Assembly: GCA_947624275.1 (NCBI GenBank)
Contig: CANQJR010000004.1
Coordinates: forward strand, 1-49,803
Reading direction: 5' to 3'
Length of the DNA: 49,803 nt
Source: an uncultured Bacilli bacterium
GTDB taxonomy: Bacteria; Bacillota_I; Bacilli_A; RF39; UBA660
Positions 27,238 through 35,182 of this stretch are shown here, piece after piece (position 1 is the stretch's first letter; each line of letters starts with the position of its first letter). The translations under genes were made by a program, and so were the position numbers. The notes under the pieces are model-generated. The model saw only the letters and a list, made by a program, of their open reading frames with translations. It made no database searches and had not been told where the DNA came from.

Positions 27238-27283
27238 TATAGTTTATTTAGAATTTTTAAAAATGACACAACTATAGTTTATT
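27238..27283. repeat. Two 11-bp direct repeats, 35 bp apart, in the yjcZ/recD2 divergent promoter region
   Basis: TATAGTTTATT occurs at 27238-27248 and again at 27273-27283 on the same strand. Both lie between two divergent genes, so they may be binding sites for a regulator; chance in AT-rich DNA is also possible. Confidence 0.5.
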
Positions 27284-27298
27284 CCTATCGTTGTTCGA

Positions 27299-27327
27299 TT
27301 GTAATTTTATTCTTTTTGCGTTAGAAT
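27299..27327 (+). promoter_or_regulatory. Probable promoter of recD2
   Basis: TTGTAA (27299-27304), a 17-base spacer and TAGAAT (27322-27327), 24 bases before the GTG start. Confidence 0.55.
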
Positions 27328-27350
27328 TAAAGAAGTTTGGAGTTGATAGT

Positions 27351-29555
27351 GTGCAATCATTTATTAAAGGAAACTACAAAAGAAGTTTATTTCAAGGAGA
27401 TAATGGTTATTTAGTCGGTCTTTTCAAGATCAAAGATGCTGATGAAGAGAATCAGAGTTTGATAGGAGAGACCATTACTTTTACTGGCTATTTTCACGAA
27501 ATAAATGAAAATGATACTTACATTTTAAATGGTCAATTCGTGGTTCACTCCAAGTATGGCGAACAGTTTTTAGTCGATAGTTATGAAAGATGCATGCCCG
27601 AAGAAAAAGATGCTATCGTGGAATTCCTATCCAGTGGATTGTTTCATGGCATCGGTGAAAGAAAGGCTCAAAAGATCGTTGATTTTTTGGGCAAAGATAC
27701 TTTAAATATCATCATGGACAATCCAGATAACTTGTTGTTGATCAAGGGCATAAAACCGAAAGATATTTCCATATTACACGATACTCTTGAAGAATATCAA
27801 GCGAGTTATAAAATAATTGTCGCTCTAAACGATTTTGGATTTGCAACGCGCGAGAGTATGTTAATATATAATAAGTATAAAAATAGGACTTTAGAAATAA
27901 TTGATCGAGATATCTATGAGATATATGAAGACATCAAAGAGATATCCTTCAAGAAAATCGATTCCATCGCTTTAAAAAATGCTTATCAGTTCGATGATGA
28001 AAGGCGAATCAAAGCTTCAATCATCTATGTCTTAAATGAAGTTTGTAATGCGATGGGACATTGTTATTTATCATTGGAAGATATATATTATTACACTTGT
28101 CGTTTCCTCAATTATAGAATGGAAGAGGAAGTCTTTAAAAAGAATGTTCAAGCCCTATTAGTTGATCTAAAAATTGTCAAAGAAGAAAATAGATATTACT
28201 TGAAAGCGATATATGAAGATGAGATGTTAATCGTCAATCGCGTCAAATATTTGATGAGTCTAAAAGATGCCAATCCGCAAAAGTTGGATATCATGATTGG
28301 CGAATTAGAAAAATACTTGGAAATAGAATATAATGATGAACAGCGTTTAGCTATTAAATATTCGCAACAAAAACACTTTTTGGTAATAACTGGTGGACCG
28401 GGAACGGGAAAGACGACAATCGTCAAAGCCATTGTCGATCTGTATGATGAAATTGAAGGCATTGGTCGTCAAAACTTGAAAGATGAAATAGCTCTTCTTG
28501 CACCGACAGGACGAGCTGCGAAACGCCTTACAGAAACCGTGGGATTACAAGCTTATACCATTCATCGCTTTTTAAAATGGAATAAAGAGAGTGATCATTT
28601 CCAAATAAATGAACACAATAAAAGTTTGGTCAATTTGGTCATCATCGATGAGGGCAGCATGATCGATGTTTCACTATTTGCGGCTCTGTTGAGAGGCTTA
28701 CAAAGCAATACGAAAATAATTGTTGTCGGTGATTATAACCAGCTGCCAAGTGTTGGTCCAGGCCAAGTCTTAAAGGATCTGATCGAGAGCAAAAAAATCA
28801 ATCTCGTCGAGTTGAGCGGCCTCTATCGCCAAGCCAGTGATTCCAACATCATCAGTTTGGCCTATGACATTAACAATGGTTTGATCAATCGCCATTTGTT
28901 CAACGCTGGTTCTGATCTCTTATCAAGAGAAGTCGAGTCAGATTTGGTCTTGGAAGAGATTAAAAAAATATGTAATAGTTATCATAATAGCGATTATAAA
29001 GATTTTCAAATTTTAGTTCCCATGTATAAGACTAAGAATGGTATCGATAATATTAATAAATTAGCCCAAGAGATATTTAATCCAGCATCGCCATTAAAAA
29101 AAGAAATTAGAGTTGGCGATGTGATCTATCGTGAAGAAGATAAGATTTTGCAATTGTCGAATATGCCAGAAGATAATGTCTTCAATGGCGATATCGGTAT
29201 TATTGACAGCATTGAAAAAAAGGAAATAATTGTCAATTTTGATGGCAATTACGTGCGCTATACACCAGCTAATTATAACAAGTTCATGCATGGATATGCG
29301 ATCAGCGTCCATAAATCTCAAGGAAGCGAATTCAAAACGGTCGTTTTACCAGTGGTCAATGACTATGGCAAAATGTTATATCGCAAATTGTATTATACGG
29401 GAGTGACACGAGCTAAAAGAGAATTATATGTCATCGGTGATTTGAACGCTTTAAAAAGAGCGGCTTTAAATGATGATATCGATATAAGAAAGACATCTAT
29501 TCGCGAAAAGTTGATCAAAGTGATGAAGGAAAGTGGTGATTGCGATGAAAAATAA
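27351..29555 (+). CDS. recD2: ATP-dependent 5'-3' DNA helicase RecD2 (RecD-like, YrrC type)
   Basis: Superfamily 1B helicase not tied to RecBC, active in replication-fork and mismatch-repair related processes in Bacilli. The N-terminal OB-like part (about 1-95) precedes helix-hairpin-helix repeats (HGIGERKAQKIVDF, LIKGIKPKDI). Helicase motifs are Walker A GGPGTGKTT (about 348-356), LLAPTGRAAKRL, Walker B VIIDEGSMID, VVGDYNQLPSVGPGQ, and near the C-terminus YAISVHKSQGSEF and YTGVTRAKREL. I start at GTG 27351 (734 residues) because TTGGAG lies eight bases upstream. The frame opens 20 codons earlier, over the promoter, and that part is not family-like. Confidence 0.95.
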   Translation: MQSFIKGNYKRSLFQGDNGYLVGLFKIKDADEENQSLIGETITFTGYFHEINENDTYILNGQFVVHSKYGEQFLVDSYERCMPEEKDAIVEFLSSGLFHGIGERKAQKIVDFLGKDTLNIIMDNPDNLLLIKGIKPKDISILHDTLEEYQASYKIIVALNDFGFATRESMLIYNKYKNRTLEIIDRDIYEIYEDIKEISFKKIDSIALKNAYQFDDERRIKASIIYVLNEVCNAMGHCYLSLEDIYYYTCRFLNYRMEEEVFKKNVQALLVDLKIVKEENRYYLKAIYEDEMLIVNRVKYLMSLKDANPQKLDIMIGELEKYLEIEYNDEQRLAIKYSQQKHFLVITGGPGTGKTTIVKAIVDLYDEIEGIGRQNLKDEIALLAPTGRAAKRLTETVGLQAYTIHRFLKWNKESDHFQINEHNKSLVNLVIIDEGSMIDVSLFAALLRGLQSNTKIIVVGDYNQLPSVGPGQVLKDLIESKKINLVELSGLYRQASDSNIISLAYDINNGLINRHLFNAGSDLLSREVESDLVLEEIKKICNSYHNSDYKDFQILVPMYKTKNGIDNINKLAQEIFNPASPLKKEIRVGDVIYREEDKILQLSNMPEDNVFNGDIGIIDSIEKKEIIVNFDGNYVRYTPANYNKFMHGYAISVHKSQGSEFKTVVLPVVNDYGKMLYRKLYYTGVTRAKRELYVIGDLNALKRAALNDDIDIRKTSIREKLIKVMKESGDCDEK

Positions 29556-30045
29556 ACGAAAAAAAATAAATGTTTTATTGGTGATATTTTCCATCGTTCT
29601 TGTAGTAATAGCAATTGTAGAAATAGTGATGTTTAAAAAATATTATGATCTTCCTCACGATAGTCAAAACGTCGAAAGGGAAGATTCGAACAAGATTCAT
29701 CCCGATGAGTCATTAGATAATTATCCCTATATTGGAATTTATAACTATAGTGAAGAAAATGATGAGTGCAGCGAATCTATAACGCTTGCTTTGACCAGTG
29801 ATTATCGGGCTATTTTCTATGTTGGCAATTGTTATAAAAAAGCTTTTTATTATGGCAAATATCGCATCGCTGATCACAAGATCTATCTTTATTCATTAAT
29901 ATTAGAAGATTCTAGTAGTGATGATGAATTGCGCGTTGAAGATGAGGAAATATATTTCAACTTGACGGATGATTCTGAAGTGATAACTTCCATTTATGGT
30001 CGTGATGAAAGCGTCAGATTGAAAAAAATGTATAACGTCGTATAA
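29545..30045 (+). CDS. Small bitopic membrane protein of unknown function
   Basis: A 166-residue product with a basic start (MKNKRKKINV), one TM helix (about residues 10-32) and an acidic exported domain rich in Tyr, Asp and Ser. A pair of Cys (NDECSES and GNCYKKA) could form a disulphide outside the cell. The C-terminal domain looks beta-rich (YRAIFYVGNCY, YYGKYRIADHKIYLYSL). I know no family for it. The ATG at 29545 has GGTGATT upstream and overlaps the last 11 bases of recD2, so it is probably translationally coupled; an in-frame GTG at 29533 is inside the ribosome site. Confidence 0.75.
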   Translation: MKNKRKKINVLLVIFSIVLVVIAIVEIVMFKKYYDLPHDSQNVEREDSNKIHPDESLDNYPYIGIYNYSEENDECSESITLALTSDYRAIFYVGNCYKKAFYYGKYRIADHKIYLYSLILEDSSSDDELRVEDEEIYFNLTDDSEVITSIYGRDESVRLKKMYNVV

Positions 30046-30072
30046 AAAAAATTATTTTATTCATAATATTAG

Positions 30073-30084
30073 TGGTATATACCA
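30073..30084. repeat. 12-bp perfect palindrome upstream of a small gene
   Basis: TGGTATATACCA, 27 bases before the start of the 51-aa gene. A possible operator; no regulator can be named. Confidence 0.35.
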
Positions 30085-30111
30085 ATCATATTTTTAGAAA
30101 GAAGGATTTTT

Positions 30112-30267
30112 GTGAATAAAATGATGAAAATTCTAGCTCTTGGAGCCATGGGCTATGGTGGATTCTGGTTATATAAAAAATATAATCCTGATTATAAGAG
30201 AGATATTAAAAAGTATGTAGACAAAATGGCTAATAGAGTAGAAGAAATGAATGAAAATATGATGTAA
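30112..30267 (+). CDS. 51-residue predicted membrane-associated small protein
   Basis: The GTG start has AGAAGGA seven bases upstream. The product runs MNKMMKILALGAMGYGGFWLY, then a charged helical tail (YNPDYKRDIKKYVDK, ANRVEEMNENMM). A short hydrophobic helix followed by an amphipathic helix resembles the small DUF3918-type proteins of spore-formers, but the match is loose. A very good terminator directly follows the TAA, which supports a real gene. Function unknown. Confidence 0.65.
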   Translation: MNKMMKILALGAMGYGGFWLYKKYNPDYKRDIKKYVDKMANRVEEMNENMM

Positions 30268-30269
30268 TG

Positions 30270-30300
30270 AATATCAAGAGTTAGGCTCTTGATATTTTTT
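30270..30300 (+). terminator. Rho-independent terminator
   Basis: ATATCAAGAG pairs with CTCTTGATAT around a five-base loop, followed by six T. Ends the recD2 to small-protein stretch. Confidence 0.94.
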
Positions 30301-30322
30301 ATGTCGACATGCTGATAAAATG

Positions 30323-30358
30323 TGTCAAATACTGTAATATATTGGAACACATTTGACA
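30323..30358. promoter_or_regulatory. Inverted repeat, candidate operator before the AI-2E-family gene
   Basis: TGTCAAAT (30323-30330) and ATTTGACA (30351-30358) are exact inverted copies separated by 20 bases. The right half overlaps the likely promoter area of the permease gene. A dimeric repressor could bind; none is identified. Confidence 0.4.
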
Positions 30359-30393
30359 TAATTATGTTATGATAAAAATAGGTGGGTGATTAT

Positions 30394-31533
30394 ATGTTTG
30401 GCAGAAAACATAATTCTGAAAAAATTGATTATGAAGTCTTGAATGAACTGATCAGATTTTCACGTAATTTCGTCAAATTGATTTTTGGAATAAGTATCGT
30501 AGCTCTAGTCGTTTTGATTACACATATGAGCAAAGAGTTAAAACTGATAAATATATTGGGTGATATCTTAGGCATTTTGTCACCATTCTTCATCGGTGTC
30601 ATTTTGGCTTGGCTCCTCGATCCAATCGTCACCTTTTTACAGAACAAAGGTGTCAAAAGAGGAATAGGGGCAACGTTTATTTACATCGTTCTGATTGCCG
30701 TAATCGTTTTAATAGTAAATTTATTGATACCTTCACTTGCTGATCAAGTCAATGAAATAATCGCTTCAGCTCCTAGTACGATTAAGAGTTTGACCGAAGA
30801 AATAGATACGTTCATAATTAAGATATCTAATAGTTATAATCTCGATTATGAAGTTATTAAAAACAATATATTTGAGATCTTCAATTCCATCACTATTGAT
30901 GCGCCAACGACCATCATCTCCTTTGTCAAGAATCTCATCAGTGGTGGTTTGAACGTCATCATCGGTTTCTTAATCGGTTTCTACATGTTACTCGATTTTA
31001 AAGGAGTTAGAAAACAATTGTCTAAATTCGTTCCTAAAAAACATCATGAAGAAGTGAGCAATTTGGCAGATACTCTAAATCTCCAATTGCGCAAATATGT
31101 CTATGGAACATTGATAGTCATGTTCTTATTGTTCATTTGTCAAAGTATCGGTATGTCAATTGCTGGTATGAAAGCGCCATTGGTATTCGGTCTTTTCTGT
31201 GCCGTGACTAATATCATTCCATATCTAGGTCCATACATCGGTGGCATTCCTGCCGTCGTCGTTGCTTTTACCATTTCGCCACGTGTCGGAATTGGTGTTT
31301 TGATTTCGGTGTTGGTCTGTCAAGGATTGGAAAGTTATTTGTTGACACCGACGATTATGAGCAAGACGATGAAGTTACATCCAGTTACGATCATCATTGG
31401 CTTATTGCTATTTGGTCATTTTTTTGGTATACTTGGTATGTTATTTGCAACACCAATCATTTCTTGTTGCAAGATAATTGCTAATTTCTTCATAAAGAAA
31501 TACGATTTGTTTGACTTTGAAGAAAATGATTAA
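30394..31533 (+). CDS. AI-2E family (PerM/YdbI-type) membrane permease
   Basis: Integral membrane protein of the AI-2E/UPF0118 family; members export small molecules or act in cation antiport. Several hydrophobic segments are visible: LIFGISIVALVVLITHM, ILGILSPFFIGVILAWLLDP, ATFIYIVLIAVIVLIVNLLIPSL, the central GGLNVIIGFLIGFYMLLDF, and a C-terminal cluster. The family signature region is TNIIPYLGPYIGGIPAVVVAF, followed by PVTIIIGLLLFGHFFGILGML. At 379 residues it is normal. ATG 30394 follows GGTGGGTG; an in-frame GTG at 30382 lies in that site. Substrate unknown. The end of the gene lies immediately before an alanine T-box. Confidence 0.9.
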   Translation: MFGRKHNSEKIDYEVLNELIRFSRNFVKLIFGISIVALVVLITHMSKELKLINILGDILGILSPFFIGVILAWLLDPIVTFLQNKGVKRGIGATFIYIVLIAVIVLIVNLLIPSLADQVNEIIASAPSTIKSLTEEIDTFIIKISNSYNLDYEVIKNNIFEIFNSITIDAPTTIISFVKNLISGGLNVIIGFLIGFYMLLDFKGVRKQLSKFVPKKHHEEVSNLADTLNLQLRKYVYGTLIVMFLLFICQSIGMSIAGMKAPLVFGLFCAVTNIIPYLGPYIGGIPAVVVAFTISPRVGIGVLISVLVCQGLESYLLTPTIMSKTMKLHPVTIIIGLLLFGHFFGILGMLFATPIISCCKIIANFFIKKYDLFDFEEND

Positions 31534-31536
31534 GAT

Positions 31537-31720
31537 GCGTTGAAAAAGATGAGTATGATTCATAAAATTTTCATAGAGAGCTCTGGTTTGGTGAAACAGA
31601 GTAAAATTTTGATCAGAAAGCTACTTTTGAGCATCATCGGAAATTTCCGTTATTCAATCGAGACCAGAGTAGGATGGTACCGTGTCTTTGACACTCCTAC
31701 GTTTTGGTCTCTTTATTTTT
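31537..31720 (+). promoter_or_regulatory. T-box riboswitch, alanine specific, upstream of cmk-alaS
   Basis: The AG bulge AGAGAG (31575-31580) and the GGTTTGGTGAAAC distal loop identify stem I. The 3' side of the specifier loop carries GCT (31620-31622), an Ala codon, followed by CTTTT pairing with AAAAG at the stem base. The conserved TGGTACCGTG is at 31675-31684. The terminator pairs GAGACCA (31660-31666) with TGGTCTC (31705-31711). The first gene controlled is cmk, the second alaS. A promoter is not obvious; it would overlap the end of the permease gene. Confidence 0.92.
31660..31720 (+). terminator. Regulated terminator of the Ala T-box
   Basis: Outer stem GAGACCA / TGGTCTC and middle stem GTAGGA (31669-31674) / TCCTAC (31695-31700), followed by TTTATTTTT. 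Confidence 0.85.
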
Positions 31721-31732
31721 AGGAGGATTTAT

Positions 31733-32401
31733 ATGAGTTTTAAAATTGCTATTGATGGACCAGCTGGTGCTGGTAAAAGTACTATTGCTAAATTATTAGC
31801 TAAACGATTGAATATTGTATATGTTGATACAGGAGCCATGTATCGCGCCATTGGTCTGTTTTGTTTACAAAAAAATATTGACATTGAAGATGAAGAAAAA
31901 ATTAATGATTACATCGATGACATTGAAGTTGAAATTATTTATGACAATGGTAATCAACAAGTCATTTTAAATGGCTGCAATGTCAGTGATGACATCAGAA
32001 CAGAACAGGTCAGTTGGGCTGCTTCAACGACTTGTAAGTACGCTAGAGTTCGTGAGAAAATGGTTTCACTCCAAAGAAAACTGGCTGAAAAAACTGATGT
32101 CGTCATGGATGGAAGAGATATTGGTAGTGTCGTCTTGCCAAATGCTGAATTGAAAATATTTTTGACGGCCAGTCCAGAAGTTCGTGCGCAAAGACGTTAT
32201 CTCGAAAACTGTGAAAAGAACATATCTTGTTCATACGAAGAAATTTTAGAGAATATTAAAAAGCGTGACCTTCAAGATACGACGCGTCAAAACTCACCAC
32301 TCGTTCAAGTGGAAGATGCCATTTTATTAGACTCTTCTGATATGACCATTGACGAAGTGACAGCAGAGATCATGAAATTAGTTGAAGAAAGGAAAAAGTA
32401 A
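31733..32401 (+). CDS. cmk: Cytidylate kinase
   Basis: Phosphorylates CMP and dCMP with ATP, recycling pyrimidine nucleotides. The P-loop GPAGAGKST is at residues 8-16, followed by VDTGAMYRAIGLF, MDGRDIGSVVLPNAELKIFL (the CMP site) and the lid region around RAQRR and KRDLQDTTR. At 222 residues it is the expected size. ATG 31733 has a perfect AGGAGG seven bases upstream; a longer open frame starting inside the T-box is not credible. It lies 2 bases before alaS and behind an alanine T-box, so its expression should respond to alanine-tRNA charging. Confidence 0.96.
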   Translation: MSFKIAIDGPAGAGKSTIAKLLAKRLNIVYVDTGAMYRAIGLFCLQKNIDIEDEEKINDYIDDIEVEIIYDNGNQQVILNGCNVSDDIRTEQVSWAASTTCKYARVREKMVSLQRKLAEKTDVVMDGRDIGSVVLPNAELKIFLTASPEVRAQRRYLENCEKNISCSYEEILENIKKRDLQDTTRQNSPLVQVEDAILLDSSDMTIDEVTAEIMKLVEERKK

Positions 32402-32403
32402 TT

Positions 32404-35097
32404 ATGAAAAAATTGAGTAGTACAGAAATTAGAAATTTATGGCTCGATTTCTTTAGAAGTAAAGGACATAATGTCTTGGAAAGTGCTTCTCTTGTTCCCT
32501 ATGACGATGATAGTCTCTTATTCATCAATGCTGGTGTGACACCTTTGAAGAAATATTTTGATGGAACTGTCGTACCTGAGAATAAGCGCATTGCGTCCAT
32601 TCAGAAATGTATTAGGACGACAGATATCGATAACGTCGGTGTGACGAAGAGACATCAAACATTTTTTGAGATGATGGGCAATTTTTCCATTGGTGACTAT
32701 TTCAAAGAAGATGCTTTAGAGTTTGCATACGAATTCTTGACTAGTGAAAAATGGGCAGATATTCCTAAAGAAAAAATTTATGTAACTGTTTATAAAGATG
32801 ATGAAACGGCTTACGACAAATGGATTGAATTGGGATTGGATCCAACTCATGTCATAAGATTAGAAGGTAATTTTTGGGAAATTGGTGAAGGACCTTGTGG
32901 TCCCGATTCAGAAATCTTTTATGATCGTGGTGAATCATATGATCCAAATGGTGACGCCTTAGAAAAGTTTAAAAACGATGAAGAACAAGAGCGCTATATC
33001 GAAATTTGGAATAATGTCTTCAGTCAGTACAATTCTAAAGCTGGTTTGAAAAGAGAAGAGTATCCTGAACTTCCCAATAAAAATATTGATACAGGTGCAG
33101 GACTTGAGCGTTGGTGTTGTATATTCCAAGATGTTGATTCGACTTTCGATACTGACTTGTTCGTACCCATCATTCAAAAAATTGCCGATTTGAGTTCTAA
33201 ACCATATGATGGCGAGATGCCATTCAAGGTCATAGCTGATCACATCCGTGCTGTCACGATGGCTTTGTCAGACGGAGCTGTTTTTGAAAATACTGGACGT
33301 GGTTATGTCTTGCGTCGTCTACTCAGAAGAAGTGTGCGAATGGGAAAAAAATTGGGATTGAATGAACCATTCCTCTACAAATTGGTCGATACAGTTGTCA
33401 CTATTATGAAAGATAGTTATCCCGAATTAGAGAACACTATGGGCAATGTCAAAGCTCTCGTTCTCCAAGAAGAAGAATTGTTTCATAAGACACTTGCTTC
33501 CGGAGAGAGACGCCTAGCTCAATTGATCGAGGAGAGCATTGATAATACTGTAAGTGGTTATGATGTGTTCAAATTGTATGATACATATGGATTTCCTTTT
33601 GAGTTGACTTTGGAATATTTGGAAGAAGCCAATATGACGACTGATCGTGATGAATTTGAAAAATACATGGAAGAACAGAAAAAGATTTCGAAAGACACTT
33701 ATCATCAAGAATCTAGTATGAATATTCAAAATGATGAATTATTAAATTTTAAAGATAAAAGTGAATTCGTTTATGATGTCTATGAGATGGACAGCAAAGT
33801 AATCGGTCTAATCAGTGATGGTCACTTTGTCGATGAATTGTCTAGCGACGGTTATGTCGTTTTGGATAAAACTTGCTTTTATGCGACGAGTGGTGGTCAA
33901 GTTGCCGACCGAGGGGCTATGAAAAATGATCACTTCAAAGCCAAGGTCATTGATGTCGTCAAAGCACCTAATGGCCAACATCTCCACAAAATCGAATTGG
34001 TTGAGGGAAAGATAAAATTGGGTGATGAATGCGAAATAAAAATCATCGAACAAGATCGTGAAAGAACGGCATGTAATCACAGTTCTATTCATATTTTGCA
34101 AAAGACTTTACAAGAAGTTTTGTCAGAAAACGTCCATCAAGCTGGCAGTTATGTCGATAGTGAACGTTTGCGCTTTGACTTCACTTTTACTGGTAAGATT
34201 AGTGACGAGGATATAATAAAAATTGAACAGAGGGCTAATGAGCGCATTCAATTAAATAGTGATAGCGTGATTGAGACTATGCCCCTTGAGGAAGCGAAGA
34301 AAAGAGGAGCTATGGCTCTATTTACGGAAAAGTATAAAGACATAGTTCGCGTCGTTAAAATTGGTGATTCACTCGAATTGTGTGGTGGTACTCATGTCAA
34401 AAATACGAGGGAAATCGGTTCTTTAGCCATTTTAAAATTGGAATCTAAAGGTAGTAACCTCTATCGTATTGAAGCGGTCACTGGTGAATTGATCGAAGAG
34501 AGCATTCGTCAAGCTGTCAATAGTTACGTTAGCGAGATCAAAAAGCAGTTGGACAAAGCTAAGTCAATATTGAAAATGGCCAAAGATTTGGGAAAAGATT
34601 TAGAGTTTGACATCGTGCTCGATCAAGTTCCTATGAACTCTTATAGTGCTATCATCTATAATCGCAATCAATTGGAATACATCCAAAACGAAGTCAAAAA
34701 ACTTGAAAAAGAATATCAACAATTAAAAACGCAAGACATCGTCAGCGATTTGAGCGCTTTTGAAAGTGATAAAGAAATGATAAATGGTGTCACCGTCATT
34801 TTGCACGTGACAGAAAATTTCGATGTTGCTGCTTTAAAATCGATTGCTGACAAATTGGCCAATGAAAACGCTAATGCTTTTGTCTTGTTAGTCAATAATG
34901 ACAATGGAAACGTCAATTTCATTTGTCGCAGCAATTCTTCCATCAATGCTGGAATGGTCGTCAAGAGTGCTTCCGTTCAATCGCTAGGCAATGGTGGCGG
35001 TTCAGCAACATTTGCTCAAGGTGGCGGAAAAACAGATGAGTATATAGAGGAAATATTTGCCAATATACGCAAGATGATTGCAAATGATAAAAACTAG
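32404..35097 (+). CDS. alaS: Alanyl-tRNA synthetase
   Basis: Class II synthetase for tRNA-Ala with an editing domain. The catalytic domain starts STEIRNLWLDFFRSKGHNV, with INAGVTPLKKYF and FFEMMGNFSIGDYF. The editing domain motif HxxxH is in NHSSIHILQKTL and the distal zinc pair in CGGTH. A coiled linker follows, then the C-terminal DHHA1-type domain ending GGGGSATFAQGGGKTDE-like glycines. At 897 residues the full-length family size is met. The start is supported by the GAAAGGA upstream and by the N-terminus matching the family. Terminator after the stop. Confidence 0.97.
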   Translation: MKKLSSTEIRNLWLDFFRSKGHNVLESASLVPYDDDSLLFINAGVTPLKKYFDGTVVPENKRIASIQKCIRTTDIDNVGVTKRHQTFFEMMGNFSIGDYFKEDALEFAYEFLTSEKWADIPKEKIYVTVYKDDETAYDKWIELGLDPTHVIRLEGNFWEIGEGPCGPDSEIFYDRGESYDPNGDALEKFKNDEEQERYIEIWNNVFSQYNSKAGLKREEYPELPNKNIDTGAGLERWCCIFQDVDSTFDTDLFVPIIQKIADLSSKPYDGEMPFKVIADHIRAVTMALSDGAVFENTGRGYVLRRLLRRSVRMGKKLGLNEPFLYKLVDTVVTIMKDSYPELENTMGNVKALVLQEEELFHKTLASGERRLAQLIEESIDNTVSGYDVFKLYDTYGFPFELTLEYLEEANMTTDRDEFEKYMEEQKKISKDTYHQESSMNIQNDELLNFKDKSEFVYDVYEMDSKVIGLISDGHFVDELSSDGYVVLDKTCFYATSGGQVADRGAMKNDHFKAKVIDVVKAPNGQHLHKIELVEGKIKLGDECEIKIIEQDRERTACNHSSIHILQKTLQEVLSENVHQAGSYVDSERLRFDFTFTGKISDEDIIKIEQRANERIQLNSDSVIETMPLEEAKKRGAMALFTEKYKDIVRVVKIGDSLELCGGTHVKNTREIGSLAILKLESKGSNLYRIEAVTGELIEESIRQAVNSYVSEIKKQLDKAKSILKMAKDLGKDLEFDIVLDQVPMNSYSAIIYNRNQLEYIQNEVKKLEKEYQQLKTQDIVSDLSAFESDKEMINGVTVILHVTENFDVAALKSIADKLANENANAFVLLVNNDNGNVNFICRSNSSINAGMVVKSASVQSLGNGGGSATFAQGGGKTDEYIEEIFANIRKMIANDKN

Positions 35098-35126
35098 GAA
35101 ATGTCAATTAGACATTTTCTTTTTTT
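35098..35126 (+). terminator. Rho-independent terminator after alaS
   Basis: AAATGTC pairs with GACATTT around a five-base loop, followed by a T-rich run. Confidence 0.85.
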
Positions 35127-35182
35127 CAAATTTATATATAAATGTATCATTATGTGGTATTTTATAGTATGGAGGAATAAAT

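Noticed and set aside
30301-30310. ATGTCGACAT as a pair of Spo0A boxes
   Set aside because: Each strand matches TGTCGA but not the last A of the box, it lies far from the start, and it is a simple 10-bp palindrome; too weak to call.
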